Origin: Osedax fenrisi
Taxonomy: Eukaryota; Annelida; Polychaeta; Sabellida; Siboglinidae
Direction: 5' to 3'
Assembly: GCA_964019155.1 (NCBI GenBank)
Contig: OZ025243.1
Span: 26,755,944 to 26,819,943 of the forward strand
Length of the DNA: 64,000 nucleotides
In this document: positions 24,212-63,212 of the stretch, in pieces
Layout: each line of letters begins with the position of its first letter
Numbering within the stretch: position 1 is the stretch's first letter
Position numbers and translations under genes: made by a program
The notes under the pieces: model-generated
The model's database searches: none
What the model was told of the DNA's origin: nothing
What the model saw: the letters and a program-made list of their open reading frames with translations, nothing else

Positions 24212-24253
24212 ATAAACTTGTGTAGGTGATTTATATCACCTACACAAGTTTAT
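24212..24253. repeat. 42-bp near-perfect palindrome
   Basis: ATAAACTTGTGTAGGTGAT and its exact reverse complement are separated by four bases. It lies 456 bp upstream of the AKNA start codon. No clear flanking duplication can be read. Confidence 0.85.
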
Positions 24254-24291
24254 TTTAAGTGGCATATCTTTCCTTCGGAAAATCTTTGTTA

Positions 24292-24320
24292 TATATATAT
24301 ATATATATATAATATTATTA

Positions 24321-24388
<68 letters not shown>

Positions 24389-24400
24389 CACATATTATGT
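24292..24400. repeat. (TA)n microsatellite upstream of AKNA
   Basis: More than 80 bp of TA dinucleotides with an AATATTATTAATATATT interruption lie between two palindromes, about 330 bp before the AKNA start codon. Confidence 0.85.
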
Positions 24401-24472
24401 ATATTATTTATATATTATGTATATTATACACCTACTTTTATAATGTATAATACCTATATAATATCAAGACCT

Positions 24473-24509
24473 CCTATAACCCCAGGTTATAGGAGGTCTT
24501 GATAATATA
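24473..24509. mobile_element. 37-bp palindromic mini-element with 7-bp duplication
   Basis: CAAGACCTCCTATAACC, three bases, and the exact inverse make the whole unit. ATAATAT stands directly on both sides. The 17 outer bases are identical to both ends of the 3500-bp element at 58238-61737, which also has a 7-bp duplication. The unit therefore looks like a transposed pair of ends with no interior. It lies 200 bp upstream of the AKNA start codon, in what should be the promoter or 5' UTR. Confidence 0.8.
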
Positions 24510-24708
24510 CACAAATCACAATTGGCTAAAAATACCCACCATACCTATATTTAATGAGCGCCTCTAGTAAGTATCAGAATACTAGTCCATAGAAACAAAA
24601 TAATAATATCAACAATGCGAACTAAATAAATGCATTAGACTAATTATTAGTATAGTTATTAGTGATCATTAACTATTAATTTATATAAATAGTTTTTAAA
24701 TAAATAAA

Positions 24709-42358
<17,650 letters not shown>

Positions 42359-42657
42359 CTACATTATTACATACATTTTATATAGACATTTTCTATTCGT
42401 TGATGAAATTCATTTATTATTATTGTTAATAATGTTGTTATTTAAGTGTAGTAAATACTCTCGCATACAAATTTATACGATTTATCAATAAATAATCTAT
42501 CAAAAATAAACTTGGTTGCCAACAACCATAAAAATAATATTTACAAAAATATAAATAATAGTGAGAAATATATAAATAACAGGAATGAGTTATTATTTAC
42601 AAGCGAAATATGTGTGTTATCATAATACTATATAAGAATAATAATAAGAATAATAGA
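42359..42657. other. Convergent 3' ends of AKNA and nicastrin
   Basis: Only 299 bp separate the two stop codons. A plus-strand AATAAA at 42487-42492 could end AKNA. A minus-strand AATAAA (TTTATT at 42413-42418) could end nicastrin. If both are used the two mRNAs overlap in antisense by roughly 100 bases. In such AT-rich DNA these signals are weak evidence. Confidence 0.45.
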
Positions 42658-54318
<11,661 letters not shown>

Positions 54319-54683
54319 CTGAAACACATTAATCGTATAGTATTATTAATTAGATAAGATCTGTTAGTTGTTTAGTTTTGTATCTACTACGCATAGTGAT
54401 ATATAATATACATAGGCAATACCTATTGGGTATACACATTGAACTTTATAATCTTTAATATATATAAATGTACGATATTCATATAATTCAAGTAATTTCA
54501 TAGCTTTGTGCTATTGAAATTGAAAATCTCATGTTATTAAAAACAGTAACAAATCCTATATATATAATTAGTATTGTAAAATGATACATGGCGTGTTGTT
54601 AATGTTTGTTACTGTCGTTAATTTATAATAATATTATCTCACTATATGTATATTGTTATTATAAATTAATACCAGTAGTTAAC

Positions 54684-54747
54684 TTACGACATGTGTCCAT
54701 AAGATGAAAGTATCATAGAGTAGATCGCATGTAAACTTTAGGGTCAT
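54684..54747 (-). CDS. Candidate first exon of nicastrin
   Basis: An ATG at 54747 opens MTLKFTCDLLYDTFILWTHV. Cut at the GT at 54683 it leaves phase 1, which exon 54318-54214 needs, and the total would be about 701 residues, close to human nicastrin. Against it: the peptide is a poor signal sequence because of internal charges, and the better-looking donor at 54687 (GTAAGT) gives a wrong phase. Another upstream exon is equally possible. Confidence 0.25.
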
Positions 54748-55826
54748 CTGACAACTACTTTTTATATCAATTGGGCATCTATTTGCGAAGTCGGATATAT
54801 ATATATATTTATATGTATATATAATTTTTTTAGTAAGTAAGTAATATATATATATATATATAATTCAGTTACTTTATATCACATAATTATATGTATACAC
54901 ATATGAATAGTAATAAATCAAATAGATATTAGATATATGAGATAATATTCAAAAGATGAATGATGAATAAGATATTTATTATATTGTAGTCACGCGTGAC
55001 GTTACGTGTATACGCGTATGGTTATAATGTTGATTCTGTTTTATCGAATAAATTTGATAAAATTTGATAAATTCGCTATAGCCTATAGCGAATGTATCAT
55101 ATAAGATCGGTATAGCCTATAGGATATATTATAATAACTTACATGTAACAGTGATTTACAAATTAGTTAGTAATACATTAATAACTATATTTTTAATCAT
55201 AAAGTAGTAATACTAGTTAAGTTGATGTTAAATTTATTAATTTTTATATTTATCTAATTGTTTATAAATTAACTTTTCCTTCTAGCTTATGTGATAATAT
55301 GTTTATGTTGTATATAACAAACATATATATATATATATATATATATAAATGTAGATATAAAATACTATTATAGATAACGAAGTATTATGTATCATATATT
55401 ATATGGAATAAATAATTTAGTAATTATTAATTATCTCATGTTTATCAATAGATAAAGAAAATATAAGGACTATATATAAATAAGTGTTGTATGAATCATA
55501 CAGTGAGTAATATTTATAATTAATTTATGAATGGATATTATTATTGATAAACTTATATGATAAATTAAGTAATATCAATATATAACATTATTATTATATT
55601 ATTATAATAATTATATTAGTATTATATAACAATTATAATTATTATAATAAAGTCAAAGATTATATTATTGGTAATTTTTAATATTCGTATATTTTTAATA
55701 TATTTAACAATCCTATTTTTGTTACTTATATATTATTTGTTTATTTATTTATGTATTATTAATAATAATTTATTATTTTTCTAAAACACAAATGAGAACT
55801 ATCTTTTTATATTTGCGTATAAATAA

Positions 55827-55869
<43 letters not shown>

Positions 55870-56242
55870 ATCTATCTATTTATAATAATCACAGCAAACA
55901 ACTCTTGTGTTGGGAACATCATAACAAATCATGCAAAACTGCATTATATAGTATATATTATAGTTATATAATATTATAATTTACTATATTAATTAAATAA
56001 CAGATTATTAATTTACTATTATACAAATTTCAAAGTGATAGGTAATATTTATTAAATTACTTAATATCATTAAATATGATATGAAATTATTATAATAATT
56101 ATATATATATATGGATTAGAGTCTGAAACGTCGCCTATTTTTAGTAATACTGCGCATTTGATTTAAGCGTGGGCTCACACTGTGGGTAATCAAAGCATTT
56201 TTTATGGTTCTAGGCAAATCAGTATCAGTATACTGATCCCGA
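54748..56242. other. Upstream of nicastrin, AT-rich
   Basis: (TA)n runs (54842-54862, 55324-55346, 55829-55867) and small AT palindromes such as the one around 55072-55085 (CGCTATAGCCTATAGCG). No promoter element can be named with confidence and no coding exon is seen. Confidence 0.4.
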
Positions 56243-56587
56243 TAGGGATGTAAATGAATAGCGAATATTTGAATACTAATTGAACTATTCAGTTTAAAAC
56301 GAATAGTATACGAATAGTGTGGGGGATAACAAAAGCGAATAGTTCAACAGAAATATTGAAATGAATACTGAATAGTCTGATATTCATAAAATTATTGGTA
56401 ATTATACGATTGATGAATGTGCCATCATATGATGAAGTAGATACCCAACGGTATATAGTAAAATATCAAAACTATAGATAAATAATGTTAAGGAAAGGGC
56501 CTCTCAATCGAAAGTGAAATAATGTAATCGGCTGGTGACCTGCTTTCTCAAAATAGATCAAGCACCAATCGCATCTCTGATGATAAA

Positions 56588-56627
<40 letters not shown>

Positions 56628-56860
56628 ACATATATGTTATTATTGTTATATACACATTTTTATGAATAAAAACATGCGATTGATAAGCTAAAATATAGTT
56701 AATAAAATATTATATAAATTATATTTTTTTTTCAAATTATATGAATACTTGTTTAATATTAATAATGAAGTGATATTGTATTTTTGAAACAAATTATTAC
56801 CGAATAATACATTTTTAAAAGCGAATATTGAATGTTAAAAACTATTCATTTACATCATTA
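56243..56860. mobile_element. hAT-like MITE, TAGGGATGTAAATG ends
   Basis: TAGGGATGTAAATGAATAG at the left and CTATTCATTTACATCATTA at the right are inverse copies with small changes. The interior repeats GAATAGT and GAATATT words and holds a (TA)n run (56590-56627). The termini resemble those of the 200-bp hAT-like MITEs here (TAGTGATGTAAATGATGC). No clean 8-bp duplication was found, so the copy may be old. Confidence 0.6.
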
Positions 56861-57230
56861 CTAATTAGTGATTGCCAGATCGATTGCAAAATATTCCTTA
56901 GATGTAAGTATATTGTATATAATTTATAGAATAAAGTGCATTATATTGTGAATTCATGCAATCCGTGTATATATGTATATATATATCATATTCAAACTGT
57001 ATTTATATTATATACCATGATATGATAACCTATATTGTCAATAAATTCAGTATAACATGTATGTTCATTAATATATATGGCAAAAGATATGTTTGAAACA
57101 TGTCCGGTAACTCTATGTGTACATTATGTGTATACAATATAAATTATTGAATATATATATAATATAAACTTCTTCTTATTAACTAAATATAATATGAAAT
57201 ACTAAGTAGGTTGTATACAGTGTGAATATG

Positions 57231-57262
<32 letters not shown>

Positions 57263-58230
57263 TTAAATCAGACATGAAATACATAGGTCCATAGTTACTA
57301 TGATAGTATAAACGAAAATTATAAAAGAATAAAGTTTAGTTTTAATATTTGCAGGTTTTTAGCTGAATTATATCCCGCGTGATAATGTATAGGTATATAT
57401 ATAAATATTTAGTCATGCCCAAATTGAACTCTGCGGCCAAGATGGAGTGTATCCTACTATTATAGTAACTATATGAAATACATTTTTAAATGATTTAAAA
57501 TTATAATTTAAAATTATTGTATATGGCATATATAATTATTATAATAATATGATATAAATATAAATAAATTCAAGAATATAATCAACTATTAATAATTTAT
57601 GATATACGTTAACTTATACTATTGTGGTAATAACTATGTGATTAGCGTTACGACCATAATGACTATGAAAAAAAATCACGATTAAAATTAAATAATAATT
57701 ATTATAATTGTTAGTTCCTAAATACCTATACTAATATGGTTATAATTATTATAATACTATAATTATTATATAAATATGTATTATATATATAAATATATAA
57801 TAATATTATATAAAACACTTATATTATATTATAATATAAGTGTTTTATTTTTGTATTTCACGGTGTGTAATTTACAATAATATTTGCAGGATGATTATAA
57901 ATATACAATTGCGAAATACTAAATTAAGTTAACATTAATTACCTGAATTTATTAATGTTAAGTTTATAACAATGAAGTATATTATTAACTTGCAAATATA
58001 ATAATCCATTATAAAGATATAACTATATAACCAAGTTATTTATAAAATTATTTCATTTATTTAAATGCAAATTATAAATATTTATATTGGATTTTAATAT
58101 TGATAAGGAAAAGTTTCTATAATCTATGCATAACCTTTAACCTAAACAAGTGGTTTTTATCCATAGAGCAATAGACATCTAGGGGCGAAGCCTTGTATTA
58201 ATATATAACGTATTTGCATAGAGCCATTGA
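56861..58230. other. AT-rich stretch with one dispersed repeat
   Basis: A fourth copy of the repeat described at 26325-26450 lies near 57325-57450 (TAGCTGAATTATATCCCGCG). A palindrome, TAAAACACTTATATTATA and its inverse, occupies 57811-57847. No gene is seen. Confidence 0.5.
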
Positions 58231-59250
58231 CTTGTATCAAGACCTCCTATAACCTCAGGCCCGAACACTGAATTAAGATGGCGTAGAATCAGGCCGATAA
58301 TTTTAAAATAAACCCGCCTTTTTAATGTAAATAAACAAAATATTATACTAGATTATCATTTTTATGGATTAATATTGTGCATATCGCTATATATTAATAT
58401 ATATACTTTGCTCATAGTTTGTAAATATTATATGCTTAAAAAATTATAAGTTAAAAACATTCAATATCAACGAAATAACGACTTTTATTATACTATTATT
58501 CTGAAATATTAATAAAATTAATTTATATTTAAAAAATATTTTAATAAATCATCAAGTTTAAGTATTTAATTTAATGGTATAACTATTTATTAATATATAT
58601 ACTTTTATTAAGTTTATATAGGTTATATTTAAATAAAAAGAATAAGTTAAATATATACAATATCAATGAAATAACGTATTTTAATATACTATTATTCTGA
58701 AATATTAATAAAATTAACTTATAAATTATTAAAACTTTAAAAACAATATATATTAAATAAACTGCTTATATTTAATCATATCCTACATTTATATTTATTT
58801 ACTTTCAATAAGTGACTAATTAAATACATTTTAATTATCTGAATAATACAATATATGTTATAACCGTGAGTATTATAAAATGTTGTTATGTCTTAGAGGC
58901 GCCATATTTATATTACTAATACATATTATTTATTTGTTAGATCAACATATTACGTGTTACACTTTTATCACATACATGTACACATGTTTATATACATAGT
59001 AAGTAAGTTAAATAATGTAACCTATATACATACAAGGATACATTAACATAATAATTATGTTACATACATAATATAAATCCTAGGATATAAACTATACATA
59101 TGCATTTAACAGCATTAATGCTATATGGTATATATATATACCTATTACGAAATTGTATACATCATTATTTCTCTAGTGCATACGTTCCTTATAAAATAAT
59201 TCAAATATAATATGCAATTAATTATGATACACATATAATATAAGTGTAGT

Positions 59251-59292
<42 letters not shown>

Positions 59293-59507
59293 ATATCGAA
59301 GTTAGCCGTCGAGTTATTATTTAATGTAGAGGTGACTAAATATTTAAAGATAATTAAATAAAAACATTGATAATACTGATAATAATTTATTGTATGCATG
59401 TCATGATGATAAACATTATAATAGTATGTATACTATATAATAACTTGCTAATATATTATAATTTTACATTTCTTATTTTAAATTTGTTATATCTTTATGC
59501 CTACTTT

Positions 59508-60500
59508 ATTTTAACCTTTCACTTTATTATAATAGTACGAACATTATATTTTAACTTTATTACATCTGTTCGGTTGCTTTATGTTAACCTTTAACTTTAT
59601 TATAATAGTACGAACATTATATTTTAACTTTATTACATCTGTTCGGTTGCTTTATATTAACCTTTAACTTTATTATAATAGTACGAACATTATATTTTAA
59701 CTTTATTACATCTATTCGGTTGCTTTATTTTAACTTTATTATAATAGTACGAACACTATATTTTAACTTTATTACATCTGTTCGGTTGCTTTATTTTAAC
59801 CTTTAACTTTATTATAATAGTATGAACATTATATTTTAACTTTATTACATCTGTTCGGTTGCTTTATTTTAACCTTTAACTTTATTATAATAGTACAAAC
59901 ATTATATTTTAACTTTATACATCTGTTCGGTTGCTTTATTTTAACCTTTAACTTTATTATAATAGTACGAACATTATATTTTAACTTTATACATCTGTTC
60001 GGTTGCTTTATTTTAACCTTTAACTTTATTATAATAGTACCAACATTATATTTTAACTTTATTACATCTGTTCGGTTGCTTTATTTTAACCTTTAACTTT
60101 ATTATAATAGTACAAACATTATATTTTAACTTTATACATCTGTTCGGTTGCTTTATTTTAACCTTTAACTTTATTATAATAGTATGAACATTATATTTTA
60201 AATTTATTACATCTGTTCGGTTGCTTTATTTTAACCTTTAACTTTATTATAATAGCACGAACATTATATTTTAACTTTATTACATCTGTTCGGTTGCTTT
60301 ATTTTAACCTTTAACTTTATTATAATAGTACAAACATTATATTTTAACTTTATTACATCTGTTCGGTTGCTTTATTTTAACCTTTAACTTTATTATAATA
60401 GCACGAACATTATATTTGAACTTTATTACATCTGTTCGGTTGCTTTATTTTAACCTTTAACTTTATTATAATAGTACGAACATTATATTTTAACTTTATA
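59508..60500. repeat. 73-bp tandem repeat, about 14 copies
   Basis: Units containing CATCTGTTCGGTTGCTTTAT and ATAATAGTACGAACATTATA follow each other at 73-bp spacing. Copies differ by single changes (GTACGAAC, GTACAAAC, GTATGAAC, GCACGAAC) and by a one-base loss in TTATTACATC or TTATACATC. One short copy near 59720-59750 lacks a few bases. The variants are mixed along the array, which suggests ongoing unequal exchange. It forms the core of the 3500-bp element. Confidence 0.95.
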
Positions 60501-60890
60501 CTATTATATTTTTAAGATTATACTTTTTATATTTTTAAGATTTCACTATATTATAATAATACGATAACTATATATTAATAATCTAAGGTATCTAAAAAAT
60601 AATACTAAGTATCATCTAAGATTTTATTTGGAATTTGAAAATACTGTATACAGTAAAACTATAGTTTTAAAATAAATAACTATATTAGTCAATTTGCATA
60701 AAATATTATTACATACATTATGTAAAATTATGTTACCTCATAAATAAATTAAAAGTTACTGATTGTAATTAGGAATTTATAATAGTTTAAACCCACTCTT
60801 AAAACATACACACCCATATATATAATATCATTTAATTATTCAAATAAAGGACATAAATAATTCTATATATTTGATATTATATTATAGTTA

Positions 60891-61003
60891 TACCAGAATT
60901 TGTTGTGAGAATATGAAAAATGTCATTTATAAAAGTTATTCAACGTATTATAAATAACATAATGTTAAACCTTTTTCATATTCTCATAATAATTCTGGTA
61001 CAA
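60891..61003. repeat. Nested inverted repeat, possible small insertion
   Basis: TTATACCAGAATTTGTTGTG and the following GAGAATATGAAAAA recur inverted at the right (TTTTTCATATTCTC, then ATAATTCTGGTAC). About 50 bp of AT-rich DNA separate the arms. It may be a small MITE inside the larger element. Confidence 0.7.
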
Positions 61004-61019
61004 TATTCAAAGTATATTT

Positions 61020-61116
61020 ATATATATATATATATATATTAAATATCATAATTTCGTTGATAAGGTATATATTTAATAGATATTTTCTAAATGCAGAACA
61101 TATATTGACTTAATAC

Positions 61117-61160
<44 letters not shown>
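61020..61160. repeat. Two (TA)n microsatellites
   Basis: TA runs at about 61020-61040 and 61122-61160 lie near the right end of the 3500-bp element. Confidence 0.8.
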
Positions 61161-61165
<5 letters not shown>

Positions 61166-61756
61166 TATAGTTATATACTTAATGAAAATCCTTTTAAGAT
61201 TATGATTTATTATAATTATTTTTTAATATTTTAATAACATTTGTATTATAACGTAATTTTGTTTACAAATATTTGATCACCACGGAACTATTTTAAATAA
61301 TGTTGGGGCTTTAGATTGTAGGATGCATTTATATATGTTTATTTCCTTACTATATGTGCAAAATAGCGTTAATATTTATAAATATTATATTGGAATAAAT
61401 CTGTTAAAATAAATTTAAATAAATATTTTTAAAAATAGGTCAAATGTAACCAATTATCATAGAGAAATACATTATTGACCAATCAGAATAGTGAAAATAA
61501 TTTAAAATACTAAAATAGATCTGTTATTAAAGTCTATATTATTGCATTTTAACGATATATTGTATCATTATCTAATTATAATAATTATAATTGTTATTCA
61601 TTAATTATATATAAATGTATATTAATATAAAAAGACGTATAAAAGAAGTAATAAATGAAGACAAAAACGGGCCTCTTTGTTTTAAAATTAATATTTTTTG
61701 TATTCAGTGTTCGGGCCTGAGGTTATAGGAGGTCTTGCTTGTATTGGGGTAACAAT

Positions 61757-61962
61757 TAGTGATGTAAATGATGCTCACATCTAAAGCATGATGCAGTCTC
61801 AGTCTCAGTTACCTAAAGTATCAACTCGGCTCGGGCTCGTTTGGCTAGAGTCTCGGCTCGGCCTGGGCTCGTTTTTTTCCCCGAAAATGAAAGTCTCGGC
61901 TCGGTATCAAAAACCAATAGTCTCGGCTCGGCATCAAAAGCTCGGCATCATTTACATCCCTA
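61757..61962. mobile_element. hAT-like MITE with CTCGGCTCGG core, copy 2
   Basis: The 206-bp element starts TAGTGATGTAAATGATGC and ends CATTTACATCCCTA. GTAACAAT stands at 61749-61756 and 61963-61970, a perfect 8-bp duplication as in hAT elements. The core repeats TCTCGGCTCGGCATCAA. It matches copy 1 at 11583-11783 almost throughout. Insertion was 12 bp outside the right duplication of the 3500-bp element. Confidence 0.92.
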
Positions 61963-61969
61963 GTAACAA

Positions 61970-62013
61970 TCATAGATTTAGAGTACCAAGACTCTGTTAC
62001 TCTAAATCTATGA
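61970..62013. mobile_element. 44-bp palindromic mini-element, TAACAA duplication
   Basis: TCATAGATTTAGAGTA at the left and its inverse at the right surround 12 bases. TAACAA flanks both sides (61964-61969 and 62014-62019). It touches the duplication of the hAT-like MITE, so it inserted into or next to that site. Confidence 0.65.
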
Positions 62014-62047
62014 TAACAATACAAGTCATGACTGCAGTGCATAGAGC

Positions 62048-62086
62048 TCATATAACTAGAGAGAAAGTTTCTCTCTAGCTCTATGA
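62048..62086. mobile_element. 39-bp palindromic mini-element, TAGAGC duplication
   Basis: TCATATAACTAGAGAGAAA and a nearly exact inverse ending TAGCTCTATGA. TAGAGC is at 62042-62047 and again at 62087-62092. Confidence 0.65.
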
Positions 62087-62092
62087 TAGAGC

Positions 62093-62138
62093 TCATAGAT
62101 TTATAGTTTACAAAACTTTGTAAACTATAAATCTATGA
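62093..62138. mobile_element. 46-bp palindromic mini-element, TAGAGC duplication
   Basis: TCATAGATTTATAGTTTACA and its exact inverse with a small centre. TAGAGC at 62087-62092 and 62139-62144. The first 11 bases (TCATAGATTTA) equal those of the 44-bp unit at 61970-62013. A decayed relative is at 26005-26054. Confidence 0.7.
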
Positions 62139-62280
62139 TAGAGCTAGAGAGAACTCTTTCTCTCTAGCTTTATGTTTTTATCCACATATATCATACCGGA
62201 ATTCATAGAGCTAGAGAGAATAATCTCTATTAATTCTATATAGTATTCTATGTTTTATCCTGGGTTTTATCATAGAGCTA
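62139..62280. repeat. Further palindromes with TAGAGCTAGAGAGAA arms
   Basis: ATAGAGCTAGAGAGAA and its inverse (TTTCTCTCTAGCTTTAT) span about 62138-62174. CATAGAGCTAGAGAGAATAA with a weaker inverse ending ATTCTATG follows at 62204-62251. They share words with the units just before but lack readable duplications. Confidence 0.6.
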
Positions 62281-62889
62281 GCAATGACATGTTCTTGGAG
62301 CTATATATAGCTGAATATATAGGAATATATTTCCTAGTAATTACAAATAATGCTTTATATAGGCGTTGTTATGAGTGATTTTGTTTCGCCAAAGGATCTA
62401 GAATTTTATCCACTTCGTATATTTCATCTGTATATATGTATATATATATATAGTATAGCCGCCGGAACTAGTTTTTCCCAGGGGGGGTTTTAAGAAATAA
62501 GTATAATTTATCAACTAAATACCCTAACTATGGCTAAATACTAGACTGTCATTATTTTAAAATATATCTTGTAACATATAATAGAGTACAAATTATGATT
62601 TATTTTAAATGTTAAAACATATAATTATAATTATACTTAGTTAATTAACAAAATATGAATCCCATAATGAACCTATATAGAATATTTTAAATAAATATGT
62701 ATATTATAACAAGAATAAATCCCAAAATAGTTTATATATTTATTATGTTATACTTATAAACAATTTTGTACAATTATTTCTTTGGTAAAATTCTTTTATA
62801 AATTTATTGTTGTCAATAGAATCTAATATATCCTGATGTGCATTGCAGATAGCCAATATGTTTATTTTTGCTGTGTGATTTGTGACCTT
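62281..62889. other. AT-rich stretch
   Basis: Nothing recognisable apart from a short G run after CCGCCGGAACTAG (62460-62490), which resembles the inner part of hAT-type elements such as 51436-51541. Confidence 0.35.
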
Positions 62890-63141
62890 CCCAGCAAACA
62901 ATTTATCGATGCTATTGGACGCTTTTGAGAATTTATGGGCACTTTTTCGACGCTTTTGGACGCTTCAGTTCCGAATCATATTGAATTCGTCGCAAATTCG
63001 ACGATTTTAGGCGCAACAGCGTCCAAAGTATAATAGAATAATTCGACGCTTTTGGGCGCAAATTGTCATCAAAGCGACGAATTAATTCCGGAACTTTTAG
63101 GCGTATGGCGTCCAAAAGCGTTGAATATATTTTTTGCTGGG
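62890..63141. mobile_element. 252-bp foldback element, CCCAGCAAA ends
   Basis: CCCAGCAAACAATTTATCGA at the left and ATATTTTTTGCTGGG at the right are inverse ends. The interior is built from GACGCTTTTGGACGC and GGCGCAAATT words in both orientations, so the whole folds on itself. The end word is the same as that of the 3.8-kb element at 13033-16825, though the interiors differ. TT flanks both sides. The open frame on the minus strand is a by-product of the repeats. Confidence 0.8.
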
Positions 63142-63212
63142 TTAACCACGTCTTCAATCTTCTTAACATTAACATTAACATAGAAAAGCTTCTCTCACAG
63201 GACACTGGCGTA

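Larger units (their letters stand above)
58238..61737. mobile_element. 3500-bp non-coding element, perfect 36-bp inverted ends
   Basis: The first 36 bases (58238-58273, starting CAAGACCTCCTATAACC) and the last 36 (61702-61737) are exact inverse copies. CTTGTAT stands at 58231-58237 and 61738-61744, a 7-bp target duplication. No frame codes for a transposase, so it must be moved in trans. Inside are a roughly 190-bp imperfect duplication (58370-58740), a 73-bp tandem array (59508-60500) and a nested inverted repeat (60891-61003). The same outer 17 bases form the palindrome at 24473-24509, which also has a 7-bp duplication. The superfamily is open: P and Dada elements are known for duplications near this length, but the end sequence is not one I recognise. 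Confidence 0.9.

Noticed and set aside
59508..60500. CRISPR-like array or protein repeat
   Set aside because: Units are contiguous without unique spacers, unit and copy variation are those of a minisatellite, and the host is eukaryotic.
61788..62096. Frames of 83-96 codons on both strands
   Set aside because: They run across a hAT-like MITE and the palindromes next to it.
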